Positions 7,925 to 16,155 of a stretch of DNA of 48,998 nucleotides are shown here, in pieces. Positions within the stretch are counted from its first letter, which is position 1, and each line of letters starts with the position of its first letter. The translations under genes were made by a program, and so were the position numbers. Below the pieces are notes generated by a model, which saw nothing but the letters and a program-made list of their open reading frames with translations, was not told the origin of the DNA and did not search any database. Source of the DNA: an uncultured Prevotellaceae bacterium (GTDB taxonomy: Bacteria > Bacteroidota > Bacteroidia > Bacteroidales > Bacteroidaceae); assembly GCA_902799455.1 (NCBI GenBank), contig CADCAX010000008.1, positions 1-48,998 on the forward strand, given 5' to 3'.

Positions 7925-8782
7925 TTACCTCATTACTATCTCTTTCATCCATGTCAGGAATTCCTCTTTCCACCTTCTGCATTCAGGTGTCCCCTTTTCG
8001 TCAGAAGCCCCGAAGCCATGTCCCCCTGTGGCATATTGTATGTATTTATGCTCTACTCCCTGTGCCGTCAATGCCGAGTCGAGAAGTTCAGAGTTTCTGT
8101 AATCTACTATCGGGTCATCAACACAGTTTACGAGAAAGACTGGCGGACAGTCAGTCGGGACATTCTTCTCAAGAGACAGCATCTCCCTGTACTTTGTTTT
8201 ACGTTTACGATACTCTCCCAACAAGCCTCTTCGAGAACGTTTATGTGTACATTCATCCGTAAATGAGACAACCGGATATATCGGCGCGACGAAAGCAGGG
8301 CGGCTACGTGGAGAGTCATATTTCTCTGCTACCGACATCACCAGATGTCCTCCTGCCGAGAAGCCCATGGCGCCAACCTTCGTAGTATCAATGCCGTAAA
8401 GGAGTGCATGGTTTTTGACATATCTTATAGACTGCTGCAAATCATTCTGCGGGTCCGGATACTGATTGCCTCGTACCACCAATCTGGTGCGGAAGATAAA
8501 AGCCGACACATAAGCCGTTCTATAGTTCAGCACGAAGGCAGAAATACCATTCTTCTGCAACCATTCCGCCACCTTTACGCCCTCATTCTCGGTATCGTGC
8601 CAAAAGTAGCTGCCCCCGGGACACACTATCACACACGGGGTATTCTCACCCTGTGCTATATATGGCGTCAGCATCACGTGTTTCTTCACGTCTGTATCGG
8701 CCCAGATATCTACAGGCAGATTCTGAGCACGTCCGACGGTGCAAGCAAGCAGGAGTATTATAATGCATAATGCATAATTCAT
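7925..8782 (-). CDS. Exported alpha/beta hydrolase (acetylesterase-like)
   Basis: A 285-residue protein with a signal peptide (MNYALCIIILLLACTVGRAQ). It has the oxyanion segment CPGGSYFWHD, the nucleophile elbow GFSAGGHL, an acid residue in NCVDDPIVDY and a C-terminal His in TGGHGFG, which is the full set of the esterase/lipase family that includes acetyl-xylan esterase-like enzymes. It overlaps the preceding glycosyltransferase gene by 4 bases, so it is part of the operon. It might deacylate the exported lipid or trim acetyl groups; the substrate is unknown. The first ten codons come from a heptanucleotide repeat (8760-8787), so the signal peptide start was formed from junction sequence. It could also be a polysaccharide esterase unrelated to the pathway. 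Confidence 0.82.
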   Translation of the reverse strand: MNYALCIIILLLACTVGRAQNLPVDIWADTDVKKHVMLTPYIAQGENTPCVIVCPGGSYFWHDTENEGVKVAEWLQKNGISAFVLNYRTAYVSAFIFRTRLVVRGNQYPDPQNDLQQSIRYVKNHALLYGIDTTKVGAMGFSAGGHLVMSVAEKYDSPRSRPAFVAPIYPVVSFTDECTHKRSRRGLLGEYRKRKTKYREMLSLEKNVPTDCPPVFLVNCVDDPIVDYRNSELLDSALTAQGVEHKYIQYATGGHGFGASDEKGTPECRRWKEEFLTWMKEIVMR

Positions 8783-8787
8783 AATTT
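8760..8787. repeat. Heptanucleotide repeat ATAATGC-type x4
   Basis: Units ATAATGC, ATAATGC, ATAATTC and ATAATTT (8760-8787). On the minus strand the repeat reads GCATTAT and is open in this direction; it encodes the start codon and N-terminus of the esterase (MNYALCI). Confidence 0.85.
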
Positions 8788-10257
8788 TTCCTTGTAGTAC
8801 TTTCTAAACCGTGATGCTATCTCCTGACTGGTTCCATATTTGCTGTATTCCTCATAGGGGATTCTCTCATTTATCTGCAGTCTGATGCTACCCTTTCGGA
8901 GATATTTACCCCCCTTGGGCAGTACCTTCCCAGCACCATATTCCACGAATGGCAGGATGTCAAGTTTCAAGGCGCTGGCAATATGAAAAGCCCCCTTATG
9001 AAAGCGTCCTATGCGACAATCTTTTGAGCGTGTGCCTTCCGGATATACGGCTATAGAATAGCCTCTTTCGGCAAGGTCTCTCAACTTCGGCAGCATTGTC
9101 TCTATTCCCATCGAGACAGGATAATACTCCGCATTCTGCAGTACCTTACCAAAGAACGGGCTGTTCCATACCCAGTCGTTGGTAAGCACTATCATCTTCG
9201 GTGTCTGCGACAACATCAGCATCAGGTCCAGATGCGACTGGTGGTTGCAGATTATGACGGCAGGTTTCTCGAATGTTTCTCCACAATTTTCTACCGTACA
9301 TTTCACACCAGGAATGCCATGCCGGAATACGACAAATCGAGTCAGGTGATACAACAGTTTACGAAGCCGCACAGATTTCTTCTCCCTGTCAATATGCATC
9401 AGGTTTAAAAGGGTCGTATATGGCAACAGGATGCCGAAGCATGCGATGAGATACAAAAGCAGCGAATAAAGCGTCCTGCACATTATCATCAGCAGCCGAA
9501 ACAGTTTCAGGGGAAGGGCATATACTATCGTCAGGATACAGAGACAGGTATTCAGGATAAAGATTCTCGAAAAGTCCTTTATGGGCCTGAAATGCGACAC
9601 TCTCTCTTCCTTCGGTGGATAGAATACATTTACTTCTTTGGAAACTATTTCTATCCCGTGCCAGCTACTGAACACCATCAGCTCCAGCTCTGCCTCATAG
9701 CGTGATGTCAGCATACTGAGACACGGCAGTTTTTTCAGGGGATACAGTCTGTAGCCCGTTTGCGTATCAGGCAAATGATGCCCTGTCTGCACCCAAAACC
9801 AGAAATTGCTGAATCTATTGGCAAACCTACTTCCCGACGTGCGCTCTATGCTTTCCATGCCTTTACGCCGCCCCACTATTATCGCTTCGGAATGTTCGAT
9901 GTTTGCTTTCAGGAAGGCAGGTATATCTTCCGGAAAATGCTGTCCGTCAGCATCAAGGGTTATGGCATACCGGAAGCCCATCTGCAGAGCCTTCCGAAAG
10001 CCCCTCTTTAACGCGACACCCTTGCCGCCGTTACGGGGATATGACACGATGGTAATGCCCACCATCTCCTGCAGGCGAGCCACTGTGTCATCGGTACATC
10101 CGTCACATACCACGATGACATCATCACATTGCTCCCTGCTGCGTTTCACCACATCGACGATAGTACCGGCATTATTATATGTCGGAATTACCACGCAGAT
10201 GCCTCTCTCACGGAGCAGGCGCCGCTGTTGCTCTATGTCTGTCAGATATCCTTGCAT
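8779..10257 (-). CDS. Family 2 glycosyltransferase fused to a PlsC-like acyltransferase
   Basis: A 492-residue protein. The N-terminal GT2 domain (about 20-235) starts CVVIPTYNNAGTIVDVV and has the DXD motif DADGQ at 102-104, close to dolichol-phosphate mannose synthase-like enzymes. A hydrophobic stretch follows (about 240-290, IFILNTCLCILTIVY and TLYSLLLYLIACFGI). The C-terminal acyltransferase has HX4D at 339-344 (NHQSHLD) and YPEGTRSKD plus RFHKGAFHIA. It could transfer a sugar and an acyl chain to the same lipid at the inner membrane. Its start overlaps the dehydratase end by 16 bases and its stop overlaps the esterase start by 4. Two acyltransferase domains on different backbones (this and the exporter) suggest two acylation steps. 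The acceptor is unknown. Confidence 0.85.
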   Translation of the reverse strand: MQGYLTDIEQQRRLLRERGICVVIPTYNNAGTIVDVVKRSREQCDDVIVVCDGCTDDTVARLQEMVGITIVSYPRNGGKGVALKRGFRKALQMGFRYAITLDADGQHFPEDIPAFLKANIEHSEAIIVGRRKGMESIERTSGSRFANRFSNFWFWVQTGHHLPDTQTGYRLYPLKKLPCLSMLTSRYEAELELMVFSSWHGIEIVSKEVNVFYPPKEERVSHFRPIKDFSRIFILNTCLCILTIVYALPLKLFRLLMIMCRTLYSLLLYLIACFGILLPYTTLLNLMHIDREKKSVRLRKLLYHLTRFVVFRHGIPGVKCTVENCGETFEKPAVIICNHQSHLDLMLMLSQTPKMIVLTNDWVWNSPFFGKVLQNAEYYPVSMGIETMLPKLRDLAERGYSIAVYPEGTRSKDCRIGRFHKGAFHIASALKLDILPFVEYGAGKVLPKGGKYLRKGSIRLQINERIPYEEYSKYGTSQEIASRFRKYYKEKL

Positions 10258-10631
10258 ATCAGGGATAACTTTGCGTATATCACATCGTCCGATGTCACGA
10301 CCACTTGAAGATGGGTTAAGGCATCGTCTGCCGGTTTCTCTCTGATGCTATACCGAAACGACCTGCCGCCACCAGGTATCATAGCCTTCAGGAACTTCGC
10401 ATTCTTCACCTTTACAATGTCTATGCCCTTGAACTCCTGACCACTTAAACCCTTGAACCCCTCATATATCTCCACTGCAATCTGTACGATACAAGCCCCC
10501 GGGGTAACAGGCTGCGTCGGGAAATGAGCCTTATAGACGGGGCTGTCTTCCATCAGATGAATGGTGCATGAAAGCCCCTCCTCCGATTGATGGATAGCAT
10601 TGACGCTGTATAGATTATTCTGCAGTCTCAT
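10242..10631 (-). CDS. 3-hydroxyacyl-ACP dehydratase-like hot-dog protein
   Basis: A 129-residue hot-dog fold. The segment KAHFPTQPVTPGACIVQIAVE matches the FabZ/FabA active-site stretch (GHFPxxPVxPGVLxxE), with the catalytic His in HFP. The Glu/Asp that FabZ carries on the next helix corresponds to the GACIVQ region, so the second catalytic residue is uncertain. It would remove water from 3-hydroxyacyl-ACP to give the conjugated polyene double bonds. It overlaps both neighbours (17 and 16 bases). A second, unrelated-looking dehydratase is encoded at 15703-16155. Confidence 0.75.
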   Translation of the reverse strand: MRLQNNLYSVNAIHQSEEGLSCTIHLMEDSPVYKAHFPTQPVTPGACIVQIAVEIYEGFKGLSGQEFKGIDIVKVKNAKFLKAMIPGGGRSFRYSIREKPADDALTHLQVVVTSDDVIYAKLSLICKDI

Positions 10632-11046
10632 CCTGAACCTCCAACGGAGTGAATGTATATGTTATGTGATATTTTCGGTTTGTATATGTAGAGCCCCCCT
10701 CTCTGAGGATTTCCATCACCTCCCTCATATCCTTCTTTATGACACGTCGTATATACCACTTGTTGAGTTTTCCCATGACGCTGAGAATCCTAACCTTTTC
10801 CTTCTGGGGATTATACGAAAACGACAATGCCGAAACGCCAAATTCGTTAAAGACAGCTCCCCGCACCTCTCCGTCAGCATACGCCAGGATACCGACACCG
10901 CTGATGTAAGCCTTCCCAAAATCTATTTGTACGGAATAACGGGCTCTCCCCCCCTCTTGCGTAGGGAAAGAGTCCTGGGCACATGCGGCAGTAGCCGACA
11001 TCAGTATCACGCCAAATATGCTAATCAACAGTAAAAGTCTTCGCAT
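10615..11046 (-). CDS. Exported protein of unknown function
   Basis: A 143-residue protein beginning MRRLLLLISIFGVILMSATA, a signal peptide, with a possible cleavage after ACAQ. The rest is mainly beta-strand (ARYSVQIDFGKAYISGVGILAYAD and EVRGAVFNEFGVSALSF). ATG at 11046 is preferred over the TTG just upstream. Aryl polyene clusters often carry a small exported lipoprotein of unknown function (DUF3261 type) next to the LolA gene, and this gene holds that position, but sequence alone does not prove membership. There is a Cys near the cleavage site, but no clear lipobox. Confidence 0.6.
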   Translation of the reverse strand: MRRLLLLISIFGVILMSATAACAQDSFPTQEGGRARYSVQIDFGKAYISGVGILAYADGEVRGAVFNEFGVSALSFSYNPQKEKVRILSVMGKLNKWYIRRVIKKDMREVMEILREGGSTYTNRKYHITYTFTPLEVQDETAE

Positions 11047-11079
11047 CAATCTTATGGTTCTTAATGATGTTATTAAGCA

Positions 11080-11562
11080 CTACGTGAACATCTGTTTCAG
11101 TTCCTTTGAGAGAGGAACCAACGTCGCAACCCATTCCGCAGAAGTATCCCTGACTGTCGTCCTGAACGATTTCTTATCAGTCAGGCACTTTCCCACGACG
11201 CTGTTCATCATAATGGAAGCAATCTCCTTGAACATCCTGTTCCGGTTGACATCGATGACATCATTACGGTTGTTCTTCTTCAGCGATACCTTCGCCCCGT
11301 TGAAGACAAAGGTGTAAGTATATGGCGTCAGATACTCCCAACGCAGTCTGTTAGGCTGCTGATACCACATCCGGCCCTTGGAAACCAACTTCTCGTTAAG
11401 AATCTTCACCGTCTTTGTCTGCACAAAGTCACATTGCATGGAAGACAACTTGGAAGTAGCACTGTTTATCTGATCAATAATCTGCTGACTGTTCCCCTGA
11501 GCAAAACAGGTTAACTGCATCAGCATAAAGATATATATTATTGAATGTCGAATATTGAACAT
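11080..11562 (-). CDS. LolA-like outer-membrane lipoprotein/lipid carrier
   Basis: A 160-residue exported protein (signal sequence MFNIRHSIIYIFMLMQLTCFAQ). The body has the LolA pattern: INSATSKLSSMQCDFVQTK, then SKGRMWYQQPNRLRWEYLTPYTY, then FVFNGAKVSLKKN. LolA-fold proteins in polyene clusters are thought to shuttle the lipid product across the periplasm, so this protein would receive the product from the exporter at 4458-7901. The start ATG lies inside a heptad repeat (11540-11567). The protein is a little shorter than E. coli LolA. Confidence 0.82.
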   Translation of the reverse strand: MFNIRHSIIYIFMLMQLTCFAQGNSQQIIDQINSATSKLSSMQCDFVQTKTVKILNEKLVSKGRMWYQQPNRLRWEYLTPYTYTFVFNGAKVSLKKNNRNDVIDVNRNRMFKEIASIMMNSVVGKCLTDKKSFRTTVRDTSAEWVATLVPLSKELKQMFT

Positions 11563-11567
11563 TGAAG
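11540..11567. repeat. Heptanucleotide repeat ATTGAAN-type x4
   Basis: ATTGAAT, GTCGAAT, ATTGAAC, ATTGAAG. The minus-strand reading is open and supplies the first codons of the LolA-like gene (MFNIRHSI). Confidence 0.75.
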
Positions 11568-11598
11568 ATTATTTTCGTTATTGTTTTCGTTTTAAAGA

Positions 11599-11970
11599 TT
11601 ATCTTGCAATCAATATACATCCGGTCATTATCAGGAACACGCCCACCCACTTGTATATATCAACACTCTCATGAAAGAATACTATAGCACCAATCATTCC
11701 GAAGACATAACTCAATGACACCATAGGATAAGCCATGCTCAACGGAAAATGTTTCACTATATACATCCACAAAAGGCTGGCAGCAGCGAAAAAAATGCCA
11801 CACAAAGCAAACTGCCAGTTGATGAATACAGACTTCCAAAAAGCCGCACTCCACGAAAACGGCTTCATGTTATTCAAACCAAACTTCAACAACACCTGCC
11901 CAAGGGCAAGCAATAAGCTTTGAAGAAGTGCGATAGGTATGAGCCTTATTGAAAACTGAAGATTGAACAT
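11599..11970 (-). CDS. Small four-helix membrane transporter (EamA/SMR-like)
   Basis: A 123-residue protein with four predicted TM helices: IPIALLQSLLLALGQVLLKFG, WQFALCGIFFAAASLLWMY, MAYPMVSLSYVFGMIGAIVF and WVGVFLIMTGCILIA. Size and topology match small multidrug-resistance/EamA-like proteins, including the ArnE/ArnF flippase type. It may flip a lipid-linked intermediate (inference). The start lies in a second ATTGAAN-type repeat. There is no gap to the ketosynthase gene apart from 6 bases. Confidence 0.75.
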   Translation of the reverse strand: MFNLQFSIRLIPIALLQSLLLALGQVLLKFGLNNMKPFSWSAAFWKSVFINWQFALCGIFFAAASLLWMYIVKHFPLSMAYPMVSLSYVFGMIGAIVFFHESVDIYKWVGVFLIMTGCILIAR

Positions 11971-11975
11971 TGAAG
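11948..11975. repeat. Heptanucleotide repeat ATTGAAN-type x4 (second copy)
   Basis: ATTGAAA, ACTGAAG, ATTGAAC, ATTGAAG. The start of the small transporter gene (11968-11970) lies within it, and it abuts the ketosynthase stop at 11977-11979. Unit sequence is nearly the same as 11540-11567, 0.4 kb away. Confidence 0.75.
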
Positions 11976-11976
11976 A

Positions 11977-13740
11977 TTATTTTTGGGTTTCGTTATTCTT
12001 TCTTTTAACAACCATACTCTTTGAATAAATCATGGGGCGTTCTTTCTTGCCTGCTTTACTCAACAATTCATTCAGCAATGGCGTAGACTCATCATGCATT
12101 CCGACAAGTACGCTATCAGCCCTTCCTGACCGTATCAGTCGTATGGCATCACGCATAGCCCATTCAAGAGAGTCATTTCCTTGAGTATATGTAGTATTAT
12201 ATCCGTGACATCCCAACCGTATGGCAATACTGCTGCCAATGGTGTTATGGGTACTTTGCATAAACAACGTGGGTTTTAGGAGAGACTCACCATTTTCTAC
12301 CATATCCACTAGGAATTTCTCACTATTTTCCGTCATTCCAAATGACGTTGCTGTGATTATAGCATCTGGTTTTTCTATCCCGGCAGTCTTCAACACCCTC
12401 AACGATGTCAGAGTAGCAGCCTTTAGCAACTTTCCCATACGTCTGGACTCCATAGGAGGTATAATATCTCCAGTATCCTTCAGTTGCTCCATATTGTCAA
12501 TAATACACTCTGCTAAGACTTCAATCTCTGTATTTTTGTTAACAATTTTCCCTCCACCAGTACTATTCCTGCTGATTATTAAAGAAGAATCATTACCTCC
12601 GAAACCGAAAGCGTTACACATTACATTGTCCACCTTGCAATTCACCATTCCCGTTGATGGTATGATGCCATCATGTAACGGTGTTATGCAGCCGAGATTA
12701 GACGGTATGAAGTTATGTTCCATTGCCAGCAGACATATAACCAGTTCTATAGCTCCTGATGCCGATGTGGTATGCCCCGTATATGCTTTTGTACTGGAAA
12801 TATATGGTATATTATCACCGAACACCTTCTTTATTGCAACACTTTCGGTAAGGTCATTATTAGGCGTTCCTGTACCATGAGCATTGACATAATCGATATC
12901 ATCTGTATTAAGCGACGACATTTTCAAAGCCTGACTCATAGCAAGAACAGGTCCCCACGCCTCCTCTGATGTCGCTGTCTGATGGAAAGCATCGCAAGAA
13001 TTGGAATATCCTGAAATATAAGCTTTGAATGTCCCATTACAATCCTTTTTGCGTTGCAACACCACATAAGCAGCACCTTCACCAAGATTTATTCCAGCTC
13101 TTGTCTCATCAAAAGGTCTGCAACGCTGGTGATCAAGAATCATCAGGGTATTGAAACCATTGAGATGAAACTTTGACAATCCTTCTGTACCTCCTGCAAT
13201 TACTACATCTGCCTCATCATTCTTAAGCATTTCAGCTCCAAGGATAACAGCATTTAACGCTGACGAACAAGCTGTACTGACAGTGCATATATCAGCATTA
13301 ATATCACAAAGGGCTGCGACATCTCTTGTACAACTTCCGCAATCATGCTTGTCTAACATTTTCAAATATTCAGCATTTGCCTTCATATCAGAGAAAAAAT
13401 GCTCCGTGACATCCATCCCCCCTACAGTGGTGCCATTTATAATAGCAATCCTCTTATCACAGTTTGTGGTAACGGTAGCATCCTTGATAGCCTGCCTTAA
13501 GGCAACTGCCCCTAAAAGAGTTGTTCTACTGATGATTTGTTCATGAGGAATCCCCAAGATATCCTTCATTTGAGCATCTGACAGTTTCACCTCTCCAACT
13601 GGCAATTCCTTATGAACAGATGACAAATATCTCATCTCTCCTATCCCGGATTTCCCATTTTTAAGAGATTCCAAAACAGAAGATGTATCGTTTCCTATTG
13701 CAGAAACTATACCGACACCTGTGATTACAATATCATCCAC
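11977..13740 (-). CDS. Beta-ketoacyl synthase with C-terminal half-ketosynthase domain (KS A)
   Basis: A 587-residue protein. Residues 1 to about 395 form a complete FabF-like ketosynthase with Cys158 (TVSTACSSAL), His288 (VNAHGTGTPNND) and His323 (AYTGHTTSASGA). Residues about 410-580 (LLKAATLTSLRVL to ADSVLVGMHDE) resemble the N-terminal half of a ketosynthase, as in the Ketoacyl-synt_2 family of polyene clusters, without a second active-site set. The start is GTG at 13740, overlapping the ACP stop (TAGTG). It would condense malonyl-ACP units onto the growing chain. Substrate range is not visible. Confidence 0.88.
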   Translation of the reverse strand: MDDIVITGVGIVSAIGNDTSSVLESLKNGKSGIGEMRYLSSVHKELPVGEVKLSDAQMKDILGIPHEQIISRTTLLGAVALRQAIKDATVTTNCDKRIAIINGTTVGGMDVTEHFFSDMKANAEYLKMLDKHDCGSCTRDVAALCDINADICTVSTACSSALNAVILGAEMLKNDEADVVIAGGTEGLSKFHLNGFNTLMILDHQRCRPFDETRAGINLGEGAAYVVLQRKKDCNGTFKAYISGYSNSCDAFHQTATSEEAWGPVLAMSQALKMSSLNTDDIDYVNAHGTGTPNNDLTESVAIKKVFGDNIPYISSTKAYTGHTTSASGAIELVICLLAMEHNFIPSNLGCITPLHDGIIPSTGMVNCKVDNVMCNAFGFGGNDSSLIISRNSTGGGKIVNKNTEIEVLAECIIDNMEQLKDTGDIIPPMESRRMGKLLKAATLTSLRVLKTAGIEKPDAIITATSFGMTENSEKFLVDMVENGESLLKPTLFMQSTHNTIGSSIAIRLGCHGYNTTYTQGNDSLEWAMRDAIRLIRSGRADSVLVGMHDESTPLLNELLSKAGKKERPMIYSKSMVVKRKNNETQK

Positions 13741-14000
13741 TACTTCTTTCGGTTCTTAGCCACGTATTCTGCTATCGATTTAACGCTTGTAAAAATGCTT
13801 TTCCCCTCTGCAGCATTGGCTAAGCGTATTCCATAATTCTTCTCCAGAAGAACGATAAGTTCTAACGCATCGATAGAGTCAAGTCCCAATCCTTCTTCAC
13901 CGAATAATGGGGCCGTCTCATCAATGTCTTCCGGAGCCATCTCCTCAAGATTGAGAGATGCAATAATTTGCTTTTTCAGTTCTAACACTAAATCATTCAT
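13740..14000 (-). CDS. Acyl carrier protein (ACP 2)
   Basis: An 86-residue carrier with the phosphopantetheine serine at Ser42 in GLGLDSIDALELIVLLEKNYGI. It lies between the two long ketosynthases and overlaps both (4 and 1 bases), which is strong sign that the three work together. It is the most likely chain-elongation carrier of the pathway (inference). Confidence 0.9.
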   Translation of the reverse strand: MNDLVLELKKQIIASLNLEEMAPEDIDETAPLFGEEGLGLDSIDALELIVLLEKNYGIRLANAAEGKSIFTSVKSIAEYVAKNRKK

Positions 14001-15688
14001 AATTCTGAACTCTTAATTATTTTCATTTCCGCTTCAAACGTATTTTCATTCTCGTAGTTAATCCATCCACATATAGCACTACATATTTTCCCATCTCGAA
14101 AGGAATTTTCGACAATCTTGTTTATCATATCATCTGCCTTTTGTGGTAGTATATAAAAGGATGTCTCACCATGATAACCATTTCTTATGGAGATTTCTCC
14201 CCCGCTTATATTGGGTAATGTATAGACGAAAACGGAAGGGCTTGGATAATATTCATCTGTAATTGTATGGAGGAATGCACGATCTGAGACTATTGATGCT
14301 GTATGATTGAAAAGAATTATCCCCCTATTTTCTTTATGTCTTTCGCGGTTTCCCTCGGCTTCGAGCAGCAGTTCTGAACATATAAAGGCGGCTTTGCTGA
14401 GAATGTCCATCTTATAGAATCTGGGATAATCTCCGACATGATTTTTATATAGTTCCGTCAACATGTCTTTACCTCCATTCTGCGTCGGAATCACCTGCCC
14501 GTCAAGTATGACATCATCTGTTGTCATTTTAACGGTATGCAAGACATATGTTTTATGATTTTTTGTTGTCACGTCTTCTCGGTAGTCTTTAGATATCAGT
14601 ATAGCGGCATTGCATCCTCCGAAACCTGATATCATCTTCAGCAGAGTATGGCCTTTTATTTTCATCGGGACATCAGAGATGTTTATCTTTGCGGAGACTC
14701 CGAGTTCCGTGTAGCCTTTAGATGGTAGGGTTTCTCCGTCTTCGATGCAGCAAAGAGATATAATGGTTTCAAGTATCCCCCCTGCTCCCATGGTATGTCC
14801 GAAATAGCCTTTAAGAGCCAATATCGGTATATCAAGCAGGTTATTTCTCTGTAGGGCCACAGCTTCCATCTGATCGTTATATAGAGTTGCTGTGCCATGA
14901 ACGCTGACAAGTGACAGTTCTGAGGCGTCACATAACAGTGCGCTAACTGCACGGGAGAGTCCTTCTGCGGTCTTTGAGGGATTACTGATATGCTCTGCAT
15001 CGCTTCTTACAGCACAACGGATGATATGCCATGCGCCGTCTTTCCCACTGTCTGTCTTACCCAATATCATAGTGGCGGATGCTTCTCCGAGGTTCATTCC
15101 CGTTCTATCCATATCGAATGGTCTGCTTGGCGTAGATGACAGGGCTTTCAGGGACGAAAAGCCGGAGACAACGAACTTGCTCAAGCAATCGGTTCCGTTT
15201 ACTATTGCGTAGTCATATTCTCCTGCTTCTATCAGCCGTGATGCTAGCACTTGGGCGGATGTGCCGGATATGCATGCGCTGCACACGACAATAGGGGTCG
15301 TGGTGACACCTATCGTCCGGGCTATGTTCTTTGCGGAATCGGCAAGGTTTACTCGCACTCCTCTTGCGGTGTCATTCTCTAGCTCTTGTATGTTGCCCTT
15401 CGTTGATGCTAGGATGAAAACTACTCTCGGAGAAGATATATCAAAAGTCGTCCTTTTAAGTGCCTCTCTTATGGACGCTACGGCCAGAGACTCAAAAAAA
15501 GTGAGGCCGTCTGTCATGAGATTGCGTTTCTGACTGTCGCTGAACAATGATGCACATATCGGTTCAGGAAGCCCCCATAAACCTTCGTGGAGGCATAAAG
15601 CCGTCTTACCTGACTTCAAGGCCTGGTAATTATCTCGCGTAGTGAAACCCAACGGAGAAATTATATTATCGGACAGTATGACGGACAA
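13997..15688 (-). CDS. Beta-ketoacyl synthase with C-terminal half-domain (KS B)
   Basis: A 563-residue protein. The N-terminal 360 residues are a ketosynthase with Cys139 (VVCSACISGTSA), His264 (SVHGTATLYND) and His298 (GYFGHTMGAGG). Because the Cys is kept it is not a classic chain length factor. Residues about 375-560 (KTYVLHTVKMTTDDVILDG onward) form a second half-domain comparable to that of KS A, so the two look like an ancient duplicated pair. The start is a TTG at 15688, with no ATG in reach upstream of the conserved N-terminus SVILSDNIISPLG. It overlaps ACP 2 by 4 bases. Confidence 0.85.
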   Translation of the reverse strand: MSVILSDNIISPLGFTTRDNYQALKSGKTALCLHEGLWGLPEPICASLFSDSQKRNLMTDGLTFFESLAVASIREALKRTTFDISSPRVVFILASTKGNIQELENDTARGVRVNLADSAKNIARTIGVTTTPIVVCSACISGTSAQVLASRLIEAGEYDYAIVNGTDCLSKFVVSGFSSLKALSSTPSRPFDMDRTGMNLGEASATMILGKTDSGKDGAWHIIRCAVRSDAEHISNPSKTAEGLSRAVSALLCDASELSLVSVHGTATLYNDQMEAVALQRNNLLDIPILALKGYFGHTMGAGGILETIISLCCIEDGETLPSKGYTELGVSAKINISDVPMKIKGHTLLKMISGFGGCNAAILISKDYREDVTTKNHKTYVLHTVKMTTDDVILDGQVIPTQNGGKDMLTELYKNHVGDYPRFYKMDILSKAAFICSELLLEAEGNRERHKENRGIILFNHTASIVSDRAFLHTITDEYYPSPSVFVYTLPNISGGEISIRNGYHGETSFYILPQKADDMINKIVENSFRDGKICSAICGWINYENENTFEAEMKIIKSSEL

Positions 15689-15702
15689 TTTTGAATTATA
15701 AA

Positions 15703-16155
15703 TTAATAAGTTCCCAATTTCATTTCGCCATCGGCGATTAGTGTTCCTTCCACATACACCTTTGCCTGAACGAGTATCATCCCGAATGCTTCGCCCCCTA
15801 CTTTAATCGCTGTCTTGAGGACATCGCCTGTGTGTGGAAAATTGTATATCTCGAGGTCTTTGACGGCTCCTATGACACCTGCCTCCACCGTCTTACGCAA
15901 GATGTATCTGTTAATGTATCCTATGCGCGCCGCGCATGTCTGGGCGATATTTTCAATGATGCCTGACGATGTAAGTCTGCCATCGTTGACAAACATGTTG
16001 CTGCTTTTTATTTCAAAGGACGTCACCACCCTCGATATTTCAAAATGCCGCATGGTATCAATCATGACAAACGGCTCTTGCTGCGGCAGTATCTCATGGA
16101 TGTCCAGAGAACGGAGGAACTCTTCCGATGGATTATGATAGTCTGTCTGTATCAT
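15703..16155 (-). CDS. Hot-dog fold dehydratase (second dehydratase of the pathway)
   Basis: A 150-residue protein. The N-terminal segment HEILPQQEPFVMIDTMRHF matches the start of the ApeP/FabA-like 3-hydroxyacyl-ACP dehydratases of polyene clusters; later SSGIIENIAQTCAARIGY corresponds to the active-site helix with a Glu, and ADGEMKLGTY ends the sheet. It pairs with the smaller dehydratase at 10242-10631. ATG at 16155 overlaps the acyltransferase stop by 4 bases. Confidence 0.8.
   Translation of the reverse strand: MIQTDYHNPSEEFLRSLDIHEILPQQEPFVMIDTMRHFEISRVVTSFEIKSSNMFVNDGRLTSSGIIENIAQTCAARIGYINRYILRKTVEAGVIGAVKDLEIYNFPHTGDVLKTAIKVGGEAFGMILVQAKVYVEGTLIADGEMKLGTY

Noticed and set aside
13997..15688. 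Chain length factor (inactive ketosynthase)
   Set aside because: Active-site Cys139, His264 and His298 are all present.
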